Source: Deltaproteobacteria bacterium | Lineage (GTDB): Bacteria; Myxococcota_A; Polyangia; JACPQR01 | NCBI GenBank assembly: GCA_016190375.1 | Contig: JACPQR010000108.1 | Coordinates: forward strand, 1 to 33,885 | Reading direction: 5' to 3' | Length of the DNA: 33,885 nt | Shown here: piece by piece, positions 1 through 7,220 of the stretch | Numbering within the stretch: position 1 is the first letter of the stretch | Layout: every line of letters starts with the position of its first letter | Notes under the pieces: model-generated | Database searches by the model: none | Seen by the model: only the letters and a program-made list of their open reading frames with translations | What the model was told of the DNA's origin: nothing | Made by a program: the position numbers and the translations under genes

Positions 1-105
1 CCCTGCTGCTGGCCGCCCTGCTGCTGGCCGCCCTGCTGCTGGCCGCCCTGCTGCTGGCCGCCCTGCTGCTGGCCGCCCTGCTGCTGGCCGCCCTGCTGCT
101 GGCCG
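1..105. repeat. Perfect 15-bp tandem repeat, 7 copies, cut by the window edge
   Basis: Seven identical copies of the 15-mer CCCTGCTGCTGGCCG run from base 1 to base 105, and the array probably continues to the left. On the minus strand it lies in the reading frame of the PEGA kinase and codes the pentapeptide GGQQQ repeated. The copies are identical at every base, including third positions, so the array is either recently expanded or kept uniform by slippage. Copy number is likely to vary between strains. Confidence 0.97.
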
Positions 106-2765
106 CCGCGAGGCCCGACCGCGACCTTCGTTCGCCCGGCGGCGGGCCGTTCCGGGATCGTCGCCGAGACCGTCGTCTCTTCCTGATTGGAGGGAAGCGA
201 GAGGGCCTGCTCGAGGTCGGGCCGGCCTCTCATCTCGAACAGCAGGCGGTAGCTGCCAGTCGGGGACACGGCGTGATCGACCGGGGTCCTGCCCAGGCTC
301 GTGCGCGCGGTTCCCTCGAGGAGAGTGACCTTGGCGCCGGCGGGCTCGCTCCGTACGTGGAGCATGACCTCGCGCAGCGTGAGCTGCATCCGTGGCAGCT
401 CCAGGATCTGCCCGGCCGCGATGTCGATCTCGGTCGTGATGGGAGCCCAGGAGCGCGACTTCTCGACCCTGACACGGTAGCGCCCTGGCTGGAGATCCGT
501 CACGCGGACGGGTGTCGTCTGCGCGAGCTCCCGGTCATTGACGAAGACCTTCGCGCCGGCGGGCTCGGTCTCGAGCGAGAAGCCCGTGCCGCCCTGAGTC
601 GGAGCGGCGGGGGGGACGGTCGGGGCGACGGAGGGCTGCGCCGTGCCGGACAGAGCGGGGCCGCTCGCCACGAGCTCGGCCAGGACGTGCGTTGTTCCGG
701 TCTCGACCGTGACGGGCATCACCCAGGGGCGGTAGCCGGGAGCCTGGACCCGCACGGCGTGCTCGCCCACCTCGAGCTCGGGTATCGTGAACGGCGACCC
801 CGTTCCGAGCACGGGCCTGCCGTCGACCGACACCTCGGCGACCTGAGCGGGCCTCGTCTCGAGGACGATCTCGCCGTACTTCGGCATCAGGAAGAAGTAA
901 TAGACGCCTCCGGCGCCGAGGAGGACGACGGCCAGGAGCACGAGCGCGATGCCCGCCCCTCCCGACCGCTCTCGCGCGGGCTGTGCCGCCGGCCCCTTCG
1001 CGATCGCGGGCTGCTTCGCGATCGCCGCCTTGGGCGGCGAGGGCTGCGGCTCCGGCGTGAAGGTCGGGGGCACCGACAGCCGGGGCGGCGGCGCGGCAGG
1101 CGGAGGCGCGGAAGGCCTCGAGGTCGGTCGGCCCGCCGCCGGCAGCCCCGGCGAGCTCGAAGAGGCCCTCGCGGCAGCCCGTGCTTGCTTCGCGGCCGTC
1201 GCCGGATCGGGCAGCATCGCCTTCTCGTCGGAACCGTCGGGCGGGTTCGCGTAGACGCTCGTCGCGAGCTCGTCCTCGTCCCAGTCCATGTCGAGCGCCG
1301 GCTGGCCCGCGCCGGCGCCGGGAGCGGGCGCGGACCTGTCGTCGACGGGCGGCATCTGCGGCAGGCCCATCAGCGTCGCCTTGAGCTCGCGGGCGGCGGC
1401 GGCCGGGGCTGCCGAGACGCTCGCGGCCATCGCCGGAGCGGCGCCGGCGCGCTCGGCCGGCTGCGCGCCCGCAGCAGCGGCGGCATGAGCGGCCTGAGCC
1501 GCCGGTGACGTCGCGAGAGGAGGCGGCTGCGTGGGGCGGCGAACGGGCTCCGCGTGGGGAGTGACCGGGCTCACCATGGGACGCTCGGGCGGCGCGGTCG
1601 GCCGCTGGGGGAGCGTCGCGGCGGGGGGAGCCGCAGCGATCGGAGGAGCGGAAGGAGGGGGCGCGACGACGGGCGCCGGAGCCGGCGGAGGTGGCGGAGG
1701 AGGAGGAGGAGGAGCCGAGGAGATCCGCTGCGGCTGGCTCGGAGGCGCGGCGATCTCGAACGCGTCGAGATCGGAGGCCGACGACTTCGTCGCCACCTCG
1801 AGCTTCTTGAGCTCCTCGTCCTTTGCGGCCTCCTTGGCGATCTCGTCCGAGAACGCCTTGCGCATGTACGCCGCCAGGTCCTTGCGCGCGAAGAAGTTGC
1901 CCGACGTGTACATGAACGACTGCAGGTCGTCGTGCAGATCCATCGCCGTCGCGTACCGCTCGTCCACGTCCTTGGCGAGCGCCTTGAGGACGATCTGCTC
2001 CAGCTCCTCCGGGATCTTCCGGTTGTAGGTCGAGGGCGGCATGATCTCGACGTTGCGGACCTTCTCGAGCGTCGAGAAGTCGCTCTCGCCGACGAAGAGC
2101 CGCTCGCCCGTGAGGATCTCGTACAGGGCGATTCCGACCGAGAAGATGTCGCTGCGCCGATCGAGCGGCAGGCCGCGCACCTGCTCGGGGCTCATGTAGC
2201 CGAACTTGCCCTTGAGGATCCCGGCCTGGGTCTTCGACGCCTTGCCCGCGGCCTTGGCGATCCCGAAGTCGATGATCTTCACCTCGCCGTCGTACGAGAT
2301 GAGGATGTTCTGGGGGCTGACGTCGCGATGGACGAGGTTCAGGTCGCGTCCGGCGGCGTCCTTCTTGTTGTGGGCGTAGTCGAGCCCCTCGCAGAGCTTC
2401 ATGATGACGTAACACGCCATCGGGATCGGGATCGGCTCGCCCTTCTTCCTCGCGCGGTCGAAGATCGCCCTCAGGTCCTTGCCGTGGATGAACTCGAGGG
2501 CGATGAAGTAGGCGTCGGCGACCTTCCCCAGATCGAAGATCTGCGCGATGTTGGCGTGGGTGAGCTGCACCGAGATCTTCGCCTCGTCGATGAACATCTC
2601 GATGAACTCGGAGTCCTCGGCGATGGACGGCAGGATGCGCTTGACCGCGACGAGCCGCTCGAACCCTTCGACGCCATAGGCCTTGGCCTTGAAGACCTCG
2701 GCCATCCCGCCGACGTTGATTCGATCGAGCAGATAGTACTTGCCGAAGGGGATTGGCTTCTTCAA
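1..2765 (-). CDS. Transmembrane Ser/Thr protein kinase with three PEGA domains and a Gln/Gly repeat tail (3' end outside window)
   Basis: This is an eukaryotic-like (Hanks-type) kinase of the inner membrane, predicted to phosphorylate Ser/Thr on cytoplasmic partners. I see 921 residues. They begin with TTG at 2765, chosen because GGAGG lies 7 nt upstream and the protein starts directly with the kinase fold (KKPIPFGKYYLL). The glycine loop is around residues 17-24, the catalytic lysine K42 (AVK), HRD 146-148 and DFG 166-168, followed by an APE-like SPEQ. An Ala/Pro-rich linker covers about 340-600 and a single transmembrane helix about 601-624. Three PEGA-like repeats follow at about 628-695, 728-790 and 801-860, two of them with the EPAGAKV signature. 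The tail from about residue 886 is GGQQQ repeated out of the window. PEGA domains are thought to bind surface structures or other proteins outside the membrane. All key catalytic residues are present. The substrate is unknown. Confidence 0.95.
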   Translation of the reverse strand, partial: MKKPIPFGKYYLLDRINVGGMAEVFKAKAYGVEGFERLVAVKRILPSIAEDSEFIEMFIDEAKISVQLTHANIAQIFDLGKVADAYFIALEFIHGKDLRAIFDRARKKGEPIPIPMACYVIMKLCEGLDYAHNKKDAAGRDLNLVHRDVSPQNILISYDGEVKIIDFGIAKAAGKASKTQAGILKGKFGYMSPEQVRGLPLDRRSDIFSVGIALYEILTGERLFVGESDFSTLEKVRNVEIMPPSTYNRKIPEELEQIVLKALAKDVDERYATAMDLHDDLQSFMYTSGNFFARKDLAAYMRKAFSDEIAKEAAKDEELKKLEVATKSSASDLDAFEIAAPPSQPQRISSAPPPPPPPPPPAPAPVVAPPPSAPPIAAAPPAATLPQRPTAPPERPMVSPVTPHAEPVRRPTQPPPLATSPAAQAAHAAAAAGAQPAERAGAAPAMAASVSAAPAAAARELKATLMGLPQMPPVDDRSAPAPGAGAGQPALDMDWDEDELATSVYANPPDGSDEKAMLPDPATAAKQARAAARASSSSPGLPAAGRPTSRPSAPPPAAPPPRLSVPPTFTPEPQPSPPKAAIAKQPAIAKGPAAQPARERSGGAGIALVLLAVVLLGAGGVYYFFLMPKYGEIVLETRPAQVAEVSVDGRPVLGTGSPFTIPELEVGEHAVRVQAPGYRPWVMPVTVETGTTHVLAELVASGPALSGTAQPSVAPTVPPAAPTQGGTGFSLETEPAGAKVFVNDRELAQTTPVRVTDLQPGRYRVRVEKSRSWAPITTEIDIAAGQILELPRMQLTLREVMLHVRSEPAGAKVTLLEGTARTSLGRTPVDHAVSPTGSYRLLFEMRGRPDLEQALSLPSNQEETTVSATIPERPAAGRTKVAVGPRGGQQQGGQQQGGQQQGGQQQGGQQQGGQQQGGQQQ

Positions 2766-2772
2766 GGCCTGG

Positions 2773-2777
2773 CCTCC
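2773..2777 (-). promoter_or_regulatory. Ribosome binding site that fixes the TTG start of the kinase
   Basis: GGAGG on the minus strand ends 7 nt before TTG at 2765. No ATG or GTG at the kinase N-terminus fits as well, so this site decides the start. Confidence 0.7.
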
Positions 2778-2813
2778 CGATGCACCGCGCTCCGTTCGTA
2801 CGGAATCCCCGTG

Positions 2814-2842
2814 GTTCTACACGAGCATACAGGCACCGTCAA
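2814..2842 (-). promoter_or_regulatory. Candidate sigma-70-type promoter of the PEGA kinase
   Basis: On the minus strand TTGACG (2842-2837), a 17-nt spacer and TAGAAC (2819-2814) form a housekeeping-type promoter. It would give a leader of about 40 nt carrying the GGAGG site. The TTGAC core and 17-nt spacing recur upstream of other genes in this window. Confidence 0.5.
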
Positions 2843-2890
2843 CGCGGGTAGACCGCGTCGCGGCGTCGTTCCTTGGCGTGGCCGGGCTCT

Positions 2891-2896
2891 GATACA
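2891..2896 (+). promoter_or_regulatory. Candidate -10 box, possibly for a leaderless mRNA
   Basis: GATACA ends 10 nt before the GTG at 2907, and no Shine-Dalgarno sequence lies between them. A transcript from here would start only a few nt before the start codon. I see no convincing -35 box. Confidence 0.25.
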
Positions 2897-2906
2897 GTCA
2901 CCCACA

Positions 2907-4040
2907 GTGTCGCCATCGCCGCCCATCGCAGGGGTTTTCGCGGCCCTCCTGGCGCTCGGGTGCGGCCCTTCCGGGGGAGGGGAAGTGCGCGCTCTGGTGG
3001 CCGATTTCGAGGGCGGCGAGTACGGGCCCGTCGTCCGGACGATCTCGACCCTCGAGGATGCCTCGGCCCTGGTTGGAGAAGCGGCCGCCCTGCGGGGCCT
3101 CGGCGACATCTCGCTGGTCGTCCCCGTGGACATCCCCGACGACGTCGGGGCGTACCGCGACGCGATGCTCGTGGACGCGGGCGGCGAGGTGCGCCCGCGA
3201 TGGGCGAACGTGGACGGAGCGCTGTACCCGCGCGACTTCGACGCCTTCGCGCTGACGACCATGTATCACCACCTCGAGAGAGCGCAGGCCTACTTCGCCG
3301 GCCTCGGGGCGAGCCTCGAGGATCCACTCGACGTCTACTACTTGCCGTTCGTGCACATGACCATCGGATCCGAAGAGCTCGCGCTCACGGACAACGCGCT
3401 CTACTTCTTCGGGGTCCGCTTCCTGGCCGTGACGCGCTTCGACCTGCTCCAGACGCTGCCCCTGGGGATGAACCGGGGCGTCGTCATCCACGAGTACGGT
3501 CACGCGATCTTCGACGAGCTCGTCTACGACGATGCGGCGCGGCTCCAGCTCCTCTCGGGGCGCCTCGCCGACCGTACGGCCAACCACCTGCGGTCGACGA
3601 CGGAGGCGCTCTCCGACTTCTTCGCGGCAGCCGAGACGGGCGATCCGGACTTCATCCGGTGGAGCGTGGACGAGGAGCTCATGCCGGCCTCGCGCGATCT
3701 CTCCTTGCCCGTCATCTACGACGAGGCCCTCCTCGAGACGGCGGACGTGGTTCCCGAGGCGTACGATCCGTACGTCGCGGGGTCGGCGCTCGCCTCCGCG
3801 CTCTGGCGAATCGACGTCGATCGAACGGTCCTGGCGCGTGCCCTCGTGGAGGCGCAGCGCGCGTTCGGGCAGCGGCTTCGCGACGAGCCTCCATGGAGCC
3901 AGGCGCCGGACGACTTCGGCTTCGCCTGGCTGCTCGACCCCTTCGTCCTCGAGCTCGAGACGGACCAGAGCGCCGCCGCGTGCGCGGTGTTCGAGGAGCA
4001 GCTCCCGGCCGCGGCGATCTACATGAGCACCTGCCAATGA
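2907..4040 (+). CDS. Exported lipoprotein with a gluzincin (thermolysin/fungalysin-like) metallopeptidase signature
   Basis: A protein of 377 aa read from GTG 2907. The N-terminus is a hydrophobic stretch ending in ALGC (Cys19), a plausible lipoprotein signal although the n-region has no basic residue. The motif HEYGH at 195-199 is followed by TEALSD, with Glu233 and Asp237. HExxH plus a downstream ExxxD is the zinc-ligand pattern of gluzincins such as M4 thermolysin (HExTH with NEAISD) and M36 fungalysin (HEYGH with GEGWSD). The spacing here is about 33 residues. There is no obvious propeptide or secretion domain, and the protein is short for either family, so it may be a divergent peptidase or an inactive relative. 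The stop overlaps the next start (ATGA), so it is translated with the exported protein downstream. Confidence 0.8.
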   Translation: MSPSPPIAGVFAALLALGCGPSGGGEVRALVADFEGGEYGPVVRTISTLEDASALVGEAAALRGLGDISLVVPVDIPDDVGAYRDAMLVDAGGEVRPRWANVDGALYPRDFDAFALTTMYHHLERAQAYFAGLGASLEDPLDVYYLPFVHMTIGSEELALTDNALYFFGVRFLAVTRFDLLQTLPLGMNRGVVIHEYGHAIFDELVYDDAARLQLLSGRLADRTANHLRSTTEALSDFFAAAETGDPDFIRWSVDEELMPASRDLSLPVIYDEALLETADVVPEAYDPYVAGSALASALWRIDVDRTVLARALVEAQRAFGQRLRDEPPWSQAPDDFGFAWLLDPFVLELETDQSAAACAVFEEQLPAAAIYMSTCQ

Positions 4041-4570
4041 GGTCCCTCGCGGTTCTCTCGGTGCTCCTGCTGCCGGCCATCGCGGGCGCCCGACAGGTCG
4101 ACCCGGAGCGCTGGAGCGCCGGTCCGAGCGTGGGCGTGGAGCTCGAGTCGGACAGCATCGGCGCCGGGCTCGAGTCGACGCCGCTCTACGGCGTCGCAGG
4201 GACGTTGCGGCTCCACCGCCTCGCCTGCGTCGATGCCCACGTCGGCATCGGGGGCTCCGTGGAGGACGGCAGCGAGACGACCCGCGCCGGCGAGACCCGC
4301 CTGCGCTTCGACCTTCGCGGCGCCCTGTGTGTCGCGGTGAGCGGGGCCGCGACCTTCGTGGTGGGCCTCGGGCCTGCGCTCGGCCTCTCCATGCTCGACG
4401 TGCGCGTCGGCGATCGAGAGGTCTCGACCACGGGCGTGGACATCGGCGGGTCGCTCGACGGCGGCGTTCTCTTCCGGTTCAACCCCATCGTCGTGCGCCT
4501 CGATCTCGAGATGGCGATCCTGTCCAGGCTGACGCTGGGCATGTTCTTCTCTGCCGGAGTAGCGCTCTAA
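4037..4570 (+). CDS. Small exported protein, possible outer-membrane beta-barrel
   Basis: A protein of 177 aa whose ATG overlaps the stop of the upstream lipoprotein gene by four bases (ATGA). Residues 1-18 are a clear Sec signal peptide (MRSLAVLSVLLLPAIAGA). The rest alternates short hydrophobic and polar runs with many Gly and Asp residues (for example VGLGPALGLSMLDVRVG) and ends in hydrophobic strands finishing SAGVAL. This resembles small 8-strand outer-membrane beta-barrels, but I recognise no named family. It contains two Cys residues that could form a disulfide. Coupling to the metallopeptidase-like gene suggests a shared envelope role. Function is unknown. Confidence 0.8.
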   Translation: MRSLAVLSVLLLPAIAGARQVDPERWSAGPSVGVELESDSIGAGLESTPLYGVAGTLRLHRLACVDAHVGIGGSVEDGSETTRAGETRLRFDLRGALCVAVSGAATFVVGLGPALGLSMLDVRVGDREVSTTGVDIGGSLDGGVLFRFNPIVVRLDLEMAILSRLTLGMFFSAGVAL

Positions 4571-4602
4571 CCGTGGGGCACGGACACGTCGCGAGGGTGG
4601 TG

Positions 4603-5865
4603 ATGGGCCTGAGCGCCGCGCTCGCCCTCGCGGTCCTCGCCGCGCACCCGGAGGTGCGGCGCCTGGAGCGGCGCTTCGGCATCACGGTCCTCCTCTCCTC
4701 CGGCCTGCCGTTCCTGCTGATCGGCGCGATCTTCCGCCAGCGGGCGGTCGGGATCCTCACGCCCGAGATCCTCGGGGACCTCCGGCCGGCGTTCGAGTTC
4801 GGGCTCGGGTGGATCGGGTTCGTCGTGGGGATGAGCTTCGACGTCCGCAAGCTCGATCGAATGCCGCGATCGCTCGGCGGCGTGATCGCGCTCGAGTCGA
4901 TCGTGCCCATGGCGACCACCGCCGCAGCCTGCTCGATCGCGCTGGTGCTCCTGGGCGTGCCGTGGCGGAACGCGGGCTTCGCGCGAGACGCCCTCGTCTT
5001 CGCCGCCTGTGCGGCGCCGAGCGCGCCGATCGCCATCGAGGCTTTCGGGCACGTGGTCGGTGAACGGCGAGCGCGGATGGTGGGCGCGATCACCGACGTG
5101 GACGAGGTCACTGCGCTCGTGGCGCTCGGGATCGTCGCGATCCTCTTCCGACCCACGGTCGAGAACGTTCTGTGGGTCCTGCCCTCGAGCGCGTGGTTCC
5201 TGGTCACCCTCGGCCTCGGCGGTGTCCTCGGAATCGTCACCTACGTGCTCCTCAGGGGCGCGAAGACCGCGACGGAGGAGCTCGCGCTCCTCCTGGGCGC
5301 GGTCGCGCTCTGTGCGGGCATGGCCGAGCACCTGGCCCTCTCGGTCCCGGTCGTCTGCGCGATCGCGGGCGCGCTCCTCGCGAACCTCCCGCTCTCGGAC
5401 GAGATCGGGGTTCGCAAGATCCTGGTCGAGGTCGAGCGACCGCTGTACCTCGTCTTCCTCGTCGTGGTCGGCGCCTCCTGGAACCCGTGGGCCTGGCAGG
5501 GCTGGGCGGTCGCGCCGGTGTTCGTCTTCGCCCGCGTCGCGGGCAAGTGGCTCGGCGCACGGCTGGCGCGGCGCGTCGGGTCCGACGAGCTCCCGGACGC
5601 CGCCGACCTCGCGCTGGCGCTCATGCCCCAGAGCCCGATCTCCATCGTGGTCATCGTCGCCGCCGCGACGCTGTACGCCCACACCGGGCACGCCGACAGG
5701 ATCGGCTGGGGGATCAACGCCGTGATCATCGGGGGGATCCTCACCGAGCTCGTGGTCAGGGCGCTGCAGCGCCTCTCGGGTCGGGCCAGGCTGCCCACCG
5801 AGGCGCCCGAGCCGGTCCCGGTTCCCCTTCCGGCCAGGACGCATTCGAGCGGAGAGGAACCGTGA
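4603..5865 (+). CDS. CPA-type cation/proton antiporter, membrane subunit
   Basis: A polytopic membrane protein of 420 aa with about 11 to 12 hydrophobic helices, related to the Kef/NhaA-like CPA2 exchangers, which swap Na+ or K+ for H+ across the inner membrane. Visible features are the helix-loop region around GFVVGMSFDVRKLDR, a conserved-looking acidic helix TDVDEVTALVALGI, and a C-terminal PQSPISIVVIV segment typical of the last helices of this superfamily. There is no cytoplasmic RCK/TrkA-N domain, and the tail is short and proline-rich. I chose ATG 4603 because GAGG lies 6 nt upstream. GTG at 4573, 2 nt after the preceding stop, is an alternative that adds 10 residues. The stop overlaps the GTG of a second antiporter (GTGA), so the two are translationally coupled. 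Confidence 0.85.
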   Translation: MGLSAALALAVLAAHPEVRRLERRFGITVLLSSGLPFLLIGAIFRQRAVGILTPEILGDLRPAFEFGLGWIGFVVGMSFDVRKLDRMPRSLGGVIALESIVPMATTAAACSIALVLLGVPWRNAGFARDALVFAACAAPSAPIAIEAFGHVVGERRARMVGAITDVDEVTALVALGIVAILFRPTVENVLWVLPSSAWFLVTLGLGGVLGIVTYVLLRGAKTATEELALLLGAVALCAGMAEHLALSVPVVCAIAGALLANLPLSDEIGVRKILVEVERPLYLVFLVVVGASWNPWAWQGWAVAPVFVFARVAGKWLGARLARRVGSDELPDAADLALALMPQSPISIVVIVAAATLYAHTGHADRIGWGINAVIIGGILTELVVRALQRLSGRARLPTEAPEPVPVPLPARTHSSGEEP

Positions 5866-7220
5866 CACGGGCGACGATCCTCCTGGCGCTGCTCGCCGTG
5901 CTCTCGTTCGCGGCCCGCTCGTTCCTGCCGCCGGGCAGCGAGGCGGCGGGATCCGGCGCGGCCCTGGCGTTCGGCTTCCTGCTCCTCGCCGCGATCCAGG
6001 CTGGCCACGTGTTGAAGCCGCTGGGAATGCCTCAACTGACGGGCTTCATCCTCTGCGGCGCGGTTTTCGGACCCGAAATCCTCGGGCTGATCACGCCTCC
6101 CATGGTCCACGACCTGACTGTCGTGAAGAGAGTTGCGGTCGGGCTCATCGCCCTGACCGCGGGCTGCGAGCTCAACCTCAGGAGCCTCCTGCCCCGGATG
6201 CGGAGCATCGTCTCGGTCGGCGCCGGGGCTCTGCTCATGGCGTTCACCCTGGTCTTCCTGCTCCTCCTGGTGCTGTCGTTCTGGCTTCCGTTCACGCGGG
6301 GGTTCGATGCGGGCCAGAGGGTCGTGGTGTCGCTGGTATGCGCCACGGTGCTCACGGCGCTCTCGCCCGCGGTCGTCATGGGGATCATCTCCGAGACGCG
6401 CTCGAAGGGACCGCTCACGGAGCTCGCCTTGTCGATCGTGGTCCTGGCCGACCTGGTCATCGTCGTCACGTTCTCCTTGACCGAGTCCGCCGTGCGCTGG
6501 TCCTTCCCCGGTGAAGGCGGCCCGGGCGGCTGGGGCGCCCTCGCGGCCCACGTCGGCGGTTCGATAGCCGCCGGCGTCGCGGTGGGAACGATCGTCTGGC
6601 TGTACGTGTGGCGCGTCGGCGTCAAGATCGGGCTGTTCATCTTCGGGGTCTGCTTCGTCGTCGCCGAGGCAGGCGGCGCGCTCCACCTCGATCCGCTCCT
6701 CGTCGGGCTGAGCGCCGGCCTCTTCCTCGAGAACGTGAGCCCCGTCAGCGGGCACGAGGTGATCCGACATACCGAGCCGGCCGCGATGCCCACGTTCGCC
6801 GTCTTCTTCGCGGTCGTCGGCGCCGAGGTCCACCTTCGCTTGTTCCTCGCGGTGGCCGGCTGGGCCGTCCTTCTGGCGGTGGTGAGAGCGACCGGGCTTC
6901 TGGTCGGCTGCCGCGTCGGCGCCCGCCTGTCACGGCTCGATCCCGATCTCGCGCGCCGGATCCACACCGGGATGCTCCCTCAAGCCGGCATCTCCCTCGG
7001 GCTCGCCAACCTCATAGCGGAGCAGTTTCCCCCGTGGGGCGAGGGGGCCGCGACGCTGCTTCTCGGGACGATTCTCGTCAGCCAGCTCGTGGGTCCGATC
7101 GTCTTCCGCTCGGCTCTCGCCCGTGCTGGCGAGATCGGCAAGCGCGACGCGCCTGAAGCCAGCGAGGCTCGGATCACGGAGCCTGAGTCGACAGCGGACG
7201 TGGAGCTCCGGCGGGGTTGA
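5862..7220 (+). CDS. Second CPA2-type (Kef/NapA-like) cation/proton antiporter
   Basis: A membrane protein of 452 aa. GTG 5862 overlaps the previous stop and is preceded by GGAGAGG with a 4-nt gap. The segment GHVLKPLGMPQLTGFILCG followed by FGPEILGLI is the classic N-terminal Na_H_Exchanger (CPA2) signature. Later helices carry GCELNLRSLL, TVLTALSPAVVMGI and MLPQAGISLGLANLI. It ends with a short charged tail lacking a TrkA-N/RCK domain. It is only distantly similar to its neighbour, so the two may be separate exchangers or a heteromeric pair. The 3' end overlaps the convergent NAGPA-like gene by 47 bp. Confidence 0.9.
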   Translation: MTRATILLALLAVLSFAARSFLPPGSEAAGSGAALAFGFLLLAAIQAGHVLKPLGMPQLTGFILCGAVFGPEILGLITPPMVHDLTVVKRVAVGLIALTAGCELNLRSLLPRMRSIVSVGAGALLMAFTLVFLLLLVLSFWLPFTRGFDAGQRVVVSLVCATVLTALSPAVVMGIISETRSKGPLTELALSIVVLADLVIVVTFSLTESAVRWSFPGEGGPGGWGALAAHVGGSIAAGVAVGTIVWLYVWRVGVKIGLFIFGVCFVVAEAGGALHLDPLLVGLSAGLFLENVSPVSGHEVIRHTEPAAMPTFAVFFAVVGAEVHLRLFLAVAGWAVLLAVVRATGLLVGCRVGARLSRLDPDLARRIHTGMLPQAGISLGLANLIAEQFPPWGEGAATLLLGTILVSQLVGPIVFRSALARAGEIGKRDAPEASEARITEPESTADVELRRG

